This document shows positions 33,105 through 45,847 of a stretch of DNA of 64,000 nt, one piece after another. The stretch is taken from the NCBI GenBank assembly GCA_963971305.1, contig OZ020303.1:40412106-40476105 (forward strand), given 5' to 3'. This stretch comes from Arcuatula senhousia. Lineage: Eukaryota; Mollusca; Bivalvia; Mytilida; Mytilidae. How positions within the stretch are numbered: position 1 is the first letter of the stretch; each line of letters opens with the position of its first letter. The notes beneath the pieces are model-generated. The model ran no database searches. It was not told where the DNA came from and saw nothing but the letters and a program-made list of their open reading frames with translations. The position numbers and the translations under genes were made by a program.

Positions 33105-33999
33105 TTAACTCGGTATATATGGTTATGTTAATTTAACTTTTATAGAGCCCCCTTTTCCATCTCAATCCAAAGTATTTTGAGTTTAAAATCTATTATCAGC
33201 ATGATAATTTTAGATTTTAAGTACTGCTACATATACACTCTGTTTTTCGTTTTGGAGTGTTAACAGAGAAAGAATCAACTATTCAAATTAAAACAAATGT
33301 TATTGAGATTGAATAGTCATTTGAATGAAATTGATAAAAAAATTAATTTGAGGAAAAATGCTCATTACTTTCATACAAATTCTGTTTAGGTATATGAATA
33401 TTTTTCTTGAATCCAGCATACAGCACTGCAGTAATGCCCAACTTTAAGTAACTCTTAAAACACTTACAAATCACTAAAACAAATATCGAGTACAAACATC
33501 TGACCATGTAATTAAAGCTCAGAACCAATTACAAAGTATCTCTAATTATTACTCAATTAGCTGAAAGAATTCAAAAATAAATGAAATAATTGGTTAGGTT
33601 CCAATTCCCAGCTACGATGGTAATATTAATTTTCTACTTCAAAAGATATTGGTATTATGTCATAATTTAATTGAGACATTATAGCTGCAAAAACTGTACA
33701 ATAAACAATTTTTGTTCTAAAATATATTAACTAAAGACAAGGGAACAAATTCTTTTGGTACAATTTTAAATGCATATATGTACTATAGAATTTATTTTTT
33801 TCCGACTGGTATTCACATTTGAATTGCAAATACATTTTAATAAGAAATGATTGACTTTATTTGTATAAAAAAAAAGTCACGGTCGTTATACTTGTCCTGC
33901 GACAACATGTTTTCTACCAATTTTTCTGCTTGTTTTCTACCGATGATCCTTGTTTTCTACCGATTGTTTTTTTAGAAATATGAAAAATAACGCTTATTA

Positions 34000-35190
34000 G
34001 CTCACCTGGACCGAAGGTCCAGGTGAGCTATTACCATCACTTGGCGTCCGTCGTCGTCGTCTGTCGTCGTCGTCGTCTGTCGTCGTCGTCTGTTAACAAT
34101 TTTTCAAAAATCTTCTCCTCTGAAACTACCAAACAGAATTTAATGAAACTTGGTATGAATGATCCTTAGGGTGTCCTGCACCAAACTTGTGTTTTGATTT
34201 TTGATCCGTTAAAAAACATGGCCGCCGTTACTAAGAATAGACTAGGGGGGTCAGACTACTGTTTTTGGCTTATAAATCAAAAAGTATAAGAGATAGAGAA
34301 AATCTGAGGCCACGCTACTGATTCAGCATCAAAAGCTCTACAAAAGTCTCCATTTGGTCAAAGTTGTCAGATGACCCCTTATAGGGGTTACGGCCCCTTT
34401 AAGGTGAAAAACAGCATTTTTTCATGTTTTTGGCCTACAGAATGAAAACTATTGCAGATAGAGATTAGCTGTTGCTTGCTTAAATGTTCAGCTCATTTAA
34501 CTCTACAAAAGTCTCCATAGGGTCGAAGTTGTCAGATGACCCCTTATAGGGGTTACGGCCCCTTAAAGGTGAAAAATAGCCATTTTTCATGTTTTTGGCC
34601 TACAGAATGAAAACTATTGCACATAGAGATTAGCTGTTGCTTGCTTAAATGTTAAGCTCATTTAGCTCTACGAAAGTCTCCATAGGATCAAAGTTGTCAG
34701 ATAACCCCTCGGCCCCTGAAAAATGGCATTTTTCATGTTTTTGGCCTACAGAATGAAAACTATTGCAGATAGAGATTAGCTGTTGCTTGCTTAAATGTTC
34801 AGCTCATTGAGCTCTACAAAATTCTCCATAGGGTCGAAGTTGTCAGATGACCCCTTATAGGGTTACGGCCCATGAAAAATAGCGATTTTTCATGTTTTTG
34901 TCCTGAGAATGAAAACTATTGCAGATATAGATTAGCTGTTGCTTGCTTAAATGTTCAGCTCATTTAGCTCTACAAAATTCTCGATAGGGTCGAAGTTGTC
35001 AGATGACTCCTTATAGGGGTTACGGCCCATGAAAAATAGCGATTTTTCATGTTTTTGTCCTACAGAATGAAAACTATTGCAGATAGAGATTAGCTGTTGC
35101 TTGCTTAAATGTTCAGCTCATTTAGCTCTACAAAAGTACAGGGTCAACATCAAGACCAGGTGAGCGATTCAGGCTCCTGGGAGCCTCTTG
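34000..35190 (+). repeat. Family B element, copy B3, most complete
   Basis: The 5' end is the palindrome 'gctcacctggaccgaaggtc' + 'caggtgagct' (34000-34029), followed by a (CGT)n tract at 34046-34092. Five monomers, marked by 'aatgaaaactattgca' at 34441, 34606, 34752, 34908 and 35066, have periods of 146-165 bp. The 3' end has the inverse of the 5' decamer, 'ccaggtgagc' (35156-35165), then the hairpin 'aggctcctgggagcct' (35171-35186) and 'cttg'. This is the layout of Helentron-associated elements (sub-terminal inverted repeats, minisatellite core, 3' hairpin). Confidence 0.8.
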
Positions 35191-35653
35191 TTTTTAACAT
35201 TTGAATACATTCTATGGGAGAATATGCAATAAATGATCGTTTATTTGTAAAAGAGCCATTTGCTGTTTCATATATAACTAACAGGTTTAAGAAATTTGAT
35301 ATGTCCTGGTTTTCTACCGATTAGTTATGTTCTTTACTGTGTTTTCTACAGTTGAGTCCTTGATTTCTACGGATGATCTAATTTCATATAACTACACATT
35401 ATCGTGCGGTAAATGCTTGTGTTGTTGTACAGTAAAGCTTTATCATACTGTTGTATGGAACGCCATTTAAACCAAAACCTTGGTATCTATAGGATACCTC
35501 AGATAACTGGGGTTTTACTGGCAGCTATATGGGGGTTTTCTGGACGAAACTCTCAATTACATCAGGTATTAAGAGTTATCTTGGTTAGTGGTGGTTTGTT
35601 GTCAGCTATCACATAGGAACCTAATTAAACCCCTTCTACCTACAGATATTGTA

Positions 35654-36148
35654 GTCCCGTTCGGGGCCCGGGTGGCGATTAGGCCCGCAGCAGAGCCTAG
35701 CTTGTCGTGAGAGGCGACTAAGGGTATTGGGATTCTGACGTTGGGTCGGTGTTCAGCCCACAGAGCGACCAAGTGTGTACCCTAAGCAGCTAAATAGGGT
35801 GGCCCTCGTCCGCAGGGAAAGTCAGGTCTATAATACGGAAACCCTGACGGCCGACCATAGTGGGCCAACGTGTGAGGAGAGTGCCACGCTTCATGCACGT
35901 AAAAATCCCTTTGTGGACCGCCAAGTAGTGCACCACATAGGCTTAATTTTCAGTCCCTACCCAACTCTCCCCTTTTCCTGTGGTTCTTCAAAATTTGCAG
36001 TTCCTTTGTTTCCCACCCCAACCCCATGTTTCATTTATCATCCTCATTTCATGTTCATTTTATCATCTTTTAAATGTTCATCGCCTGTAAATAACCTATT
36101 TAGCGTTGCACGGGCGTAAAACACCAACTCATTCACTCACTCACTCAC
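35654..36148 (+). repeat. Family A SINE-like repeat, copy A3
   Basis: It runs from 'gtcccgttcggggcccgggt' to '(actc)n'. It is full length, nested in the loop of the 33877-37291 foldback element. No clear target-site duplication. The 114-residue frame inside is repeat sequence. Confidence 0.8.
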
Positions 36149-38539
36149 ATATATTTTAAGTTCATGCTATTTTTAAACTCTTTGAAAGCAGAATTTATCA
36201 ATGTAAAGAAGAAAACTATCAATTCCTCAAAAACGAATACAAAGCTCAGCTTCCAATAAATTATTTTTGAAAATTCTTAATAGCAAAAGTTTTTGTGGTA
36301 TCCATGGGATAGCTGATAGGAAACCCTCAGTTACCTGAAATAACTCTCCATACCTGATGTAATTAAGAGTTTCGCTCTGAAAACCCCCAGATAGTTGCCA
36401 GTAAACCCCAAGTTATCTGAGGTATCCTATAGTTACCATGGTTTTGGTTAAAATGGCGTGCAATACTGTTGTATATGTACAGATCAATTTCAGCCCGAGA
36501 AATGCGTTCATGCCTCAGCCTCAGCAATTCTAGATATAACAGTGAAATCTGGTTTATGGAGGATTATTTCCCACTATATATTAAGCACTTCACAAATCTT
36601 ATATAATTGGAAGAAATGTTGATATACTATCATTTTCTGATAGCCAGCTTTTGAGAAAATACACATTTATTTAAATTTTGTAAAAGTGTTCTTGGTGTGC
36701 GCAAAACAGTTTTTGCTCATGAACCTCCACTTTCTTTTTATCGTCAGTATTATGTGTTCAATAAAATATACAGTTTTACAATTTGTCATGAAATGTTATT
36801 TTATATATCACATTATCACATCGGTAGAATGCCAGGACCATCGGTAGAAAACCAGGACACATCTTTAGAAAACCAGGACCATATTTTTTTTGAAATGATC
36901 GAAAAATGAAAAATACGCAATTTGTAATGAAAAGTGATATGTCTTTAAAAATGTCCGACTATTTAGAATATGGAGCATAATTTTCAGCCCAGTGAATGGT
37001 AATTAAAAACAGATATTCATGATTATCCGAAAAAAGGGAAATTGTCTCTTGCTGGAAAAAATAAACAATACCATTACTGTAATTTTATGTACATACTTAA
37101 AACAAAATAATGTTAATTAAATTAGTTTGTTTATAAGTGCCATAATAGCCGGGTATCATTGTTTGGAAAAAAATCGTCTGCCAGGTTTGTTTTTTTATCA
37201 TCACATTGGTAGAAATCTAGGACATCGGTAGAAAACGAGCAGAAACATCGGTAGAAAACATGTTGTCGCAGGACAAGTATAACGACCGTGAAAGTGCCCA
37301 ATCTAAAGGTTTGCTATTTAAAACTAGAATCTAAAAAAAACTGAACAGAATTTCTGGATACCCGTTGAGCGGAAAAAAAATCAAAATTCTCTTGTTAAAT
37401 TGGTAGTCGAAAAGCGACAAACCTTAAAACCGCAATCCACCATATGAAATTCCTACCTTAAGCTGTATACCACGTAACGTAAGCTTACAAATAATACCAG
37501 CTAAAAAATCTGTTACGAAAAATTTTCCAACTTAAGACACTGAAAAATTCTAAGTCGGCTCTTTAAACATGCCTTAAAACGCATCCCACCATATGAGACC
37601 CATACCTGAAACTGTATACCAAAGATTGAACGGCTGTGGTTGCAACGAAATATGTTACACACGTGACAGACAGACGGGGGACAAACACAAAGATTTTTTT
37701 AAATGTACAGATTTCACCGTGTTAATGTCCGAACCACCAAGTGCAACAGTTTATCGGTAAACAGACAGTCGAAAATTATTGAAAACGTTTCTGGAAAACC
37801 CTAATGGTTTAGTATTAAAATCTATTTTGAAGAATAATGAACTTTTTAAATTAAAAGATACACTTAAAACCTCTTCATAAGCTATAAAGTATCAATTACT
37901 TTTTGAAGCTAATTTCAAAATGGTTCTTCACATAACATACTTAAGTGCAGATCTAGAATTGTATAAGTATGGAAAACAAAATGATGTCATGAAATTAAAG
38001 GCCTTAATGGCATTTGTTCGAGACTGGAACGTTTAGTACAAAATATCTGAAATACTTTGTTTTTCATTTCAGCAATTATAATGATCTCAGCCCACGTGAT
38101 TTGATACATTCATTGACGAAATAAACCATTTTAATGTCTGTCATGAATATATCATATCATCATGCGTTTTAAAAATCTTTTAAATATGCTTAGATAGGCT
38201 TTCATTTTATTTCACTAGAAAAAAAAGGCCCACATGTAGGCTTTATTAAACTCTATTAATTTTGAAATCAACTAGTCAAGCTACGAAATAAACTTTTGAA
38301 ATCTAAACTAGTTAATATGAAATCTAGCTGCTTTATTGCGTTAAGTCAGAACAGAGGCACTGTGGAACTTTTGGTCTAGTTGGTCTACTAAATGATGTTG
38401 TTTACTAACATTACTGTTTTAGACTAAAAGAACCATAGAAGATAATGTGACATGGAATAAATGTACGTGCTGGTTACGGGTGGCCAATTACAAACTGATT
38501 TTGATGTAGCCAATCGCAGTGTTAAATTGTCGGTAAAAG

Positions 38540-39085
38540 GCCATTAAAGAGCGTCCAGTAACCTGACATCGGATCAAACTGCTTTGCACACAACGCGGCT
38601 GAGATGTGTACCCTGGATGATTGAATGGGGTAGTCCTGTCATATCTAGATCTGTTTCCGTTAAAAAAAGAATGGCCAAGTAAATGTAGCTCTAAGCGTGA
38701 CGGTTAAACCGGACTAACCTTTCCCATTTTTTAAATGCGGTCATGACTCGTTTATTTCCCCATTCCAACTATTACATCCGAAACCTCCTCGTCACATGTT
38801 CATTCTTTATCACCTTTTTCATGTGAAGAGGGCAATGCCTGTAAATCTGCTATGTGGACCATCATTATAGCACCACGAAATTTTTTCACTACTACCCTAC
38901 TCTCCGTTTTCCATTCACCTTCTTAATTTTCTGTTCCTTATATTCGTTTCCCATCTCATCCCCAATTAACATTTCTAGCATTTCATGTTCATTCAATCAT
39001 CTTATTTTTTGATCGCCCTGATTAACCATATTTAGTTGGCGCTAGGGCGTAAAACACCAACTCGATCACTCGCGCTCGTTTTCAT
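38540..39085 (+). repeat. Old, strongly diverged family A copy (A4)
   Basis: It preserves the block order of family A: 'cctgacatcggatcaaactg', 'agatgtgtaccctggatgat', 'gaatggggtagtcctg', then 'tcatgttcattc', 'atcgccctgattaacc' and the end 'gcgtaaaacaccaactcgat'. Many substitutions and an internal rearrangement make it much older than A5, A6 and A9. Confidence 0.6.
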
Positions 39086-39843
39086 GTTCATCCCCTGGTA
39101 TAACCAAAATCGTGCTGCTTGGAATTATAAATTGTGTGCTAGGTTATGAAGTTAACTTGCATTACTAAAATAACATTCTAACTTGACGTTAACGGATTGG
39201 TACATGTATCTAATCGTATACACATCTCAGCCGCTTTGCAACCAACAGTGTTCTTTAAAATGCGAATCAATTTCTGTTTCTTTACGAATAAGTAAATCGA
39301 AGGCTGGTGCAGCTTTACAGTTTGTTTTGATGCAGTGTTATGAATATTGTGCAGTTTTACTTTTCTGCTCTTTCTGCAATAATTCATTCTGAGATCAAAC
39401 GATAAGCTTTGCAATTTGATTCTACCTTTTAAGATTAATTACCAATCAGTTAGAATGTACCTTTGGTAATGCAAGTGAATTACATAGCTGTCAAAATATT
39501 ATCTCTACCTTTATCATTAACACAATCATTAGTGAAGAGATAATCATTATTTATATTTACATGATTTTAACTTCTTTTATTTCATGTATTAGCGCTTAAC
39601 TCTTACACATGCATAGCAAGCATTTTTATCTCATTTTCCATATGTCGATTTGCTAACCTGACAAAAATGATTGATATATCTCTTATAAATTCATATATAC
39701 ACACACCTTAATCTGATCGTGTTTAAAGGTAAAAAATTAAGGTTTACTTTGGCTTTTATCGCGACCAATATATGAGTAAGTTAATTATTGCTTCGCTCAA
39801 AAGCATCGTGAATTCGGTCTGAGAATCGAAGATGAACATATGA

Positions 39844-40910
39844 AACAAGAGGCTCCCAGGAGCCTGATTTGCTCACCTGATCTCTTATGCTAAAGCCTTT
39901 TATAATACCTAGTGTGCAACATGGTCTACATGTACTTGGTAAGTTACGTTTAAGAAAAAAGTTAGGATAACACCCTTAAGATCAAGAATACAAAGTTACA
40001 AAGCTTTCCATTTGAAAAACCAAACAAGTTCAAAGGGGGATAATTCTTAAACGGTTGATCTGATAATTTTGACCCTGAATCCATTTTGTAGATTGCAATT
40101 AGCTGAACAATTTGGAAATGATAAGTTTTCCTCTAGCTCTTACGGTTTTTAAGAAAAAGTTAAAAAAAACTGCGAAAATGTTCAATTTTGATGATTAAGG
40201 GGAAAAAATCCAATAAGGAGAAGTCCCACAACTCACTTGAGAGTTTTGTAGAGGAGGGTTGCTTCAGATTTTTCTCTCCCCTGTTCTATTTTTAGCAACG
40301 GGGGCCATCTTGGTTGGTTGGCGTGCACTTATTTCAAAAACTTTGTAGAGGACATCCTAAAGATTAAGTGTACAAAGTTTGAAAACAATCTCTTCAGTGG
40401 TTTTAGAGAAGAAGATTTTTTAAATCAGTGAAAATTGATGGAAAAAACAGTTCAAGGGAATTCACTCTTAAACGGTTGATCTGACAATTTTGACCTTAAA
40501 AGTCATTTTTGTAGATCTCAATGAGCTTAACACTTTGACAATGCTCACTTTATCTCTAGCACTAATGGTTTTCAAGATATAGACCAAAAATCACAATTAC
40601 GGTCAATTTTGACGATTAAGGGGAGATAACTTCTGTAAGTAGTTGTTCCTCAACTTCGACTCAACGGAGAGTTTTGTAGAGCTTTTGACGCTGAAACGGT
40701 AGCGTTGCTTCAGGTTTCTCTATCTCTTATACTTTGTGAGCTATAAGCCAAAAACAATGGTCTGACCCCCTTGTCTATTTTTAGCAACGGCGGCCATCTT
40801 GGTTCGTCGGCATGCATAAATTTCACAAACTTGGTAGAGGACATCCTAAAGATCAAGTATACAAAGTTTCAAAGCAATAATTTCAGTGGTTTCAGTAATA
40901 GTTATTACAT
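39844..40910 (-). repeat. Family B element, copy B4 (inverted)
   Basis: It begins with the inverted family B terminus 'aacaagaggctcccaggagcc' (39844-39864) and 'gctcacct'. Two long monomers follow; 'ttaaacggttgatctga.aa' recurs near 40048 and 40468 (period about 420 bp) with 'gcaacgg.ggccatcttggtt' at 40296 and 40785. The other end is uncertain, about 40910. Confidence 0.65.
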
Positions 40911-40933
40911 GAGGACGCGATGTGTCAGTAGAA

Positions 40934-40962
40934 GATCACCCCGACGGCCGGAGGGGGTGATC
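40934..40962. repeat. GC-rich hairpin
   Basis: 'gatcaccccgacggcc' followed by 'ggagggggtgatc' forms a near-perfect stem of about 9-10 bp in an AT-rich setting. Position relative to the neighbouring family B copy suggests a transposon terminus, but the partner end was not found. Confidence 0.5.
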
Positions 40963-41356
40963 CTAATGACACTCAAGTCCGAATGTAATAATTATTTTAC
41001 ATCCCAGCTTTCAAAATATGTCATGAAAAATTAAAAAAAAACAGAATACATTCTGTGCATTTAAAATCAAAAAGAAAACATTTTTATAATAAATATTATA
41101 GACTATCTTTGTTGGGCTCCTTCAATATTCTTTATGTACATTTTTAGCAGAGATTTTCCATCGGTTTCGTGGTTTAGTGGATATTTAGGTAGACTAGGAA
41201 CGATGAGATCCATCGTTCAAACCCCAGTGGAAACTATGTTATTTTTTGCTTTCGTGGTCAAAATCTTTTATTTTATTACAGGTGGTATCGACATCGTTAA
41301 GCAGGATGAAAAGGTAAAGCCAATCAACCAACATACGTGGTTCTTTCTTCAAAGAG

Positions 41357-41470
41357 TGAGGGAGTGAGTTGGTGTTTTTCGCCCTAGCAACACTTTATAA
41401 AAGCGATGAACATGAAGATGACAAAATACACATGGAACAGTGATGAGAAGTATAGGGGTCAAATAGGAGT
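41357..41470 (-). repeat. Diverged family A end fragment
   Basis: 'gtgagggagtgagttggtgt', 'cgccctagcaacacttta' and 'gcgatgaacatgaagatgac' match the (GTGA)n end of family A with many changes. The rest of the element is missing. Confidence 0.55.
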
Positions 41471-41855
41471 TCGCATTCAGAAATGTATTATGTTATTAAT
41501 ACTAAACTTCGTATTATGATTAAATGTAATAAATACAGCACTTCGTATTATAGATACTGAGTACTTCAAGCAATTAATGCAAGTTTGTTTAACGTGTTAG
41601 TATTATTCGAGCAACTATTATTACTGTACTACTAAGCATCGTAATCTTATAAACAATTTTGATTGGAATGCTGCGACTACATATTAGAAGTCCTATCAAG
41701 TGCATGTTCTTTGCAACCAAGAATTATTCGGCTCAAAGAAAGACAACCAAGATACATTGGTCTCATGTTTGAATTAAAAAAATAATAGAAATTTATTTTA
41801 AAATGAAAAGGGTGTACAAAACATTTATAAAACGATGTAAATTCGTTTCATATAG

Positions 41856-42011
41856 CTTCTACAACGCAAGCGAGTTGATTATGGAATTTCTAACATCGAG
41901 AGAAATAAATTTGATTATTGTAATGGCGAGGCTTGCCGAGCGATTAAAATATCAAATTTATTTCTCGAGATGTTAGAAATTCCATAATCATCGAGAATTA
42001 AGTTGTAGAAG
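41856..42011. repeat. Inverted repeat, ~156 bp, able to form a long hairpin
   Basis: The left arm 'cttctacaac...' with 'tatggaatttctaacatcga' (41880 on) mirrors the right arm 'tcgagatgttagaaattcca' and ends 'gttgtagaag' (42011). Arms are about 60 bp each with few mismatches. Confidence 0.75.
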
Positions 42012-42929
42012 GTTTTTCTCTAATGTCTACAGGTAAGAAATTGCAAAAAGTCGCTCATCAATTGCACGTGCAATTACGCTGAGAACAAATTTCTCTCTAG
42101 AGGTGAGAAATATTTTTTTACAACTGGTTGAGAGGTTGATAAATCCGATGAAAATTAAAGAAAATTAATTTTAATACTTTATCTTACAAAACGCACAATG
42201 GTAGCATTAAAATGCAATATGGGTTTGTACAAGAATTACATTTTAAAAGTAATATGTGACAGGCATGGAGAGGGGTCTTTAGTATAAAGTATCGATGATG
42301 CGTGTCCGGCACGCTTTTGGCACGTTGTCTTTGCTGTTGATAAATCTTGTTGCACACACGACCCAAATAGACAAACTTTTAATAAGTTGAATTATGGAGT
42401 GAACTTAGATCAGAGAGACATTTTGGGTGAACTCAAGATCTCCTGCTAAACATATTTTGTTCAATTTGGTAAAATTGGTTATTATATCACCATACGTCAT
42501 GCAGTCGCCGGTAAATTGTATCAAAATTCTTAGCCCCTAAAGCCACGGAATCATTTGATATGACTGAAACGTTGCAGGAATATTATTTGACATGTTGGCT
42601 ATTTTCGTAATAGTTGTCTCAGCAACTACTTATCACAGCCTTTTAAAAATTGGTATGCAGCATCAGCCTGACGTCCCATAGCGTACGATTCTCTGCCGAT
42701 GATACCGAAATTTTTTTTTGTAAGTTTTCCGTTGAAGACATCGCTTTTACTATAAAAAGAACAGTGTAAATTCACTTATGGCTAACTTCAGTTTTTCGTT
42801 TTTTTCGTAAAGACATGATCGATGTTACTATACATATAACATAGTGTATATTCACTTATGACTCTGTATTACTTTTCAGATAGAAGAAAAATCTGAAAGA
42901 TTTTATGCTCTTCAGAATAAAAAAAAATC

Positions 42930-43280
42930 TACAAAGTTATTCTCCATAGAGTCGAAGTTGTCGACTCTTTATGAATGGTAATGGATAGAAAAAAGCTATT
43001 GCTTGCTTATTAATCTCAAAATATTCTATTTGACACAAGTTGTCACGCCGTCCTTTGTAGGGTAATAGACCTTTAAACGTAGAAATACATGTACATGTAG
43101 CATTGTTTCATGTTTTGCCTTATTTAAAAAAAAACTATGCAAATACATACAGGGAAAACTAGTGCTACATTGTAACTGAAACCTTCAGCTAATTAAGCTC
43201 AACATATTCATTGCTTTTAAAGAGACTATGCCTGAAGGACCAGACGAGGGATGAGCAGGTGCCTGGGAGCGTCTTGGTTT
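42930..43280 (+). repeat. Decayed family B 3' part (B5)
   Basis: It retains 'ctccatagagtcgaagttgt', 'gctattgcttgctta', and a worn terminus 'gagcaggtgcctgggagcgt' + 'cttggtt'. No intact monomer. Confidence 0.5.
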
Positions 43281-43713
43281 TATTTTAATGCAGTAGGGAG
43301 TTTGACTATAATAACCTATAGTTTTAGACTAAGTTTATTAATCCACTGAAATAAGTTTTTTTATGATGTCACACGATACGTGTTCCGATTAGTAAAAGAC
43401 TCAAATTACTGGTTGATGACTAAAATGATATACAATTTGATACACTTCTAATAAGAACGTCTAGACATTACCCTGTTTATAGCATACAATTAATTACATG
43501 GAGAAATACTATTATCATGATCTGCGTGGTACCTTAAAATTGTTTGATGCATTTGAGATGAGCTCGTTTGTGTCTTTGTGTTTTACTTTTGAATGATTTG
43601 TTAATTCAACTAACAAAAAGATATATAGGTAAATCCTTACAATGTTATACTACATACCTATTCGGTCTTGTCTGCTGCAAATAAAATCTAGATGGAGCCT
43701 TCCCCGGAAGGCA

Positions 43714-44130
43714 TATGTCGCCTGCGTATCTGTTTGTTCGCCAAACAGGAAGTACATGTAGTTAATTTTTGGGCATATAATCGCCTTACACCTTATAGTA
43801 CTATGCAATGAAGCTACATACCAAATTTCAAGAGGCTGTGGCATGTAGTTGCCTGGAAAACTGCGACGAAATTTTGGCATCTATGTCCATTATATATAAA
43901 ACATTACGTATTCGTTAAACAGGAAGTAGTTAATTTTCGGGCATAAAATCGCTTTACACCTTATAGTACTATGTGATGAAGCTACATACCAAATATCAAG
44001 AGTCTGTGGCATTAGGTTACCTGGAAAACTGCGACTGAAATTTTTGTGACGCCGCAGGACGACGCAAGACGACGGAAAGTGCCAAAGTAACTCCTATTTG
44101 TCGCTTCTGCAACACGTTGCAGGCGACATA
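43714..44130 (+). repeat. Family G element (12-bp inverted ends, two 180-bp monomers, 3' hairpin)
   Basis: Perfect 12-bp inverted repeats 'tatgtcgcctgc' (43714-43725) and 'gcaggcgacata' (44119-44130). Two tandem monomers share 'aaacaggaagta', 'cttacaccttatagtacta' and 'gaagctacataccaaat' about 180 bp apart. The hairpin 'ctgcaacacgttgcag' (44107-44122) overlaps the 3' inverted repeat. Same general build as families B, E, H and I. A minus-strand frame inside is not a gene. Confidence 0.75.
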
Positions 44131-44300
44131 ATGAAACAAAGTTCCAAATAATAAATTTTGCTACGCCTGACGCGCGTTTTGTCTATTCAAGACTCATCAG
44201 AGGCGATCTGCCATAATCATTGAAAATGCCAAACAAAATATGATTATGAAGAGCAAAGTACAATAAAACCAAAAATACCAAACTGGAGAACCAAATTATT
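44131..44300 (+). repeat. Family C repeat
   Basis: From 'aatgaaacaaagttccaaat' to 'accaaaaataccaaac', with 'acgcgcgttttgtctattc'. It lies directly against the 3' end of the family G element. Confidence 0.7.
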
Positions 44301-44484
44301 GCTTAGATGATCAACCTATGTCTGGAGTAGGAAGAACCATAGGGTTTAGACAATTTTGAAATTCAAACGGATTATTTAAAGCTGTGATATGTACTCCAAC
44401 ACAAAGGTGTTGGTGCTGAATCGGGCTAACCTCGGGGAATTAAAACTCTACCATCAGTGCTAATTAACCTTCACGAGTGTTTGA

Positions 44485-44615
44485 AATAAATATGACAACA
44501 AAGTTCCAGACAAAATGCGCGATTCGTATATTCAAGACTCATCAGAGGCGCTCTGCCAAAAAATATTGAAAATGCCAAACACAATATGACTATGAAGAGC
44601 ACAAAACAATAAAGA
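44485..44615 (+). repeat. Family C repeat, partial
   Basis: 'acaacaaagttccagacaaa', 'tattcaagactcatcagag' and 'atgactatgaagagcaca' identify it. Part of the 'gacgcgcg' block is deleted. Confidence 0.65.
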
Positions 44616-45028
44616 AGGACAACAAGCAAACTGCGACATTATTTATATAGTGGAAGCACTCATATGTGTACTTTAAATAACTCAAAATATTTGCTGGATA
44701 TTTTAAATCTGGTCTCTGACGATTTTCTATTTTTTTTAGTTTATACACACAAAAAAAAACGGAAGTGTCATCTTTAAAAAAAAACTTCTTGAAAAGCCTT
44801 TTTTCCAATTCTAGAAACTTTGTTGTCTTAAGTTATAACTCTACATTCATGACATATTTTCCCAAAATTTTGAAAAAAAAAGATAAAATTTGTTACACAT
44901 TGGACTTAGTTTGCAGTATGTTTGATTTTCTTATGGACAACATTTATCCCATTTGGAGAAAGATTTTCCAACAAAATTGGCATTTCATTAGAAAAAAAAT
45001 CGACGTAAATCCTTCAACACGTCTTCCA

Positions 45029-45048
45029 GTTAGTTAGTTAGTTAGTTA
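45029..45048 (+). repeat. (GTTA)n microsatellite
   Basis: About five repeats of 'gtta' just before family A copy A5. Confidence 0.9.
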
Positions 45049-45053
45049 TTCCT

Positions 45054-45540
45054 GTCCCGTGCGGGACCCGGGTGGCGAATAGGCCCGCAGCAGAGCCTAG
45101 CTTGTCGTAAGAGGCGACTAAGGGTCTTGGGATTCTGACGTCGGGTCAGTGCTCAGCCCGCAGAGCGACCAAGTGTGTACCCTAGGTAGCTGAATAGGGT
45201 GGCCCTCGTCCGCGGGGGTTGTCAGGTCTATAATACGGAAACCCTGACCGCCGACCATAGTGGGCCAACGTGTGTGGAGAGTGCCACGCTTCATGCACGT
45301 AAAAGACCCCTTTGTGGACCGCCAAGTAGTGCACCACATAGGCTAAATTTTCCGCCCCTACCCACCTCTCCCCTTTTCCTGTGGTTCTTCAAAATTACCG
45401 GTCCTTTGTGTCCCACCCCATTCCCATTTTTCATTTATCATAATCATTTCATGTTCATTTTATCATCCTTTTCATGTTCATCGCCTGTAAATAACCTATA
45501 TAGCGTTGCACGGGCGTAAAACACCAACTCACTCACTCAC
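45054..45540 (+). repeat. Family A SINE-like repeat, copy A5, full length
   Basis: From 'gtcccgtgcgggacccgggt' to '(actc)n'. Nearly identical to A6 and A9. Open frames on both strands are by-products of the repeat. Confidence 0.85.
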
Positions 45541-45800
45541 CCAATCAGCGCGATTTCGGCTATATCCGGGAGATGAACATGAAAGTGGTGATACAATGAA
45601 CATGAAATGATGATGAAGTGGAGGAAATGGGGACACAAGGCCAATCGGGTAGGAGAGTTTTGACTGCCACTAGAAAAAGCAGTGATGGGTAGGGACGGGA
45701 AATTTTGTCTCCTGCATGGGGATCCTACGGGTCCTACTCTTACCGAGACCTGCGGCAGGGTTCTTTAACGTGCGAGAAACGTGACAGATTAAGTATTAAA
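45541..45800 (-). repeat. Second-type family A relative
   Basis: It shares 'gatgaacatgaaa' and 'acatgaaatgatgatga' with family A, but its centre ('gggacacaaggccaatcggg', 'gggttctttaacgtgcgaga') matches 22305-22520 instead. It sits between the head-to-head copies A5 and A6. Confidence 0.6.
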
Positions 45801-45847
45801 AAAACAATGGATCTACTTGTTGCACTTCAATCTTGGATTTGCATCAT

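Larger units (their letters stand above)
33877..37291. mobile_element. Foldback element with long terminal inverted repeats and two nested insertions
   Basis: The outermost 42 bp are perfectly inverted: 'tcacggtcgttatacttgtc' at 33877 and its complement ending at 37291, running on through 'ctgcgacaacatgttttctacc'. Sub-terminal regions on both sides repeat the word 'tcctggttttctaccgatg'. A second mirrored stretch is 35418-35590 against 36345-36480 ('ggatacctcagataactgg' / 'aagttatctgaggtatcc'). The left arm is interrupted by a family B element (34000-35190) and the loop by a family A copy (35654-36148). Without these it would be about 1.7 kb. No transposase is seen, and the ORFs inside are shadows. 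Confidence 0.8.
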
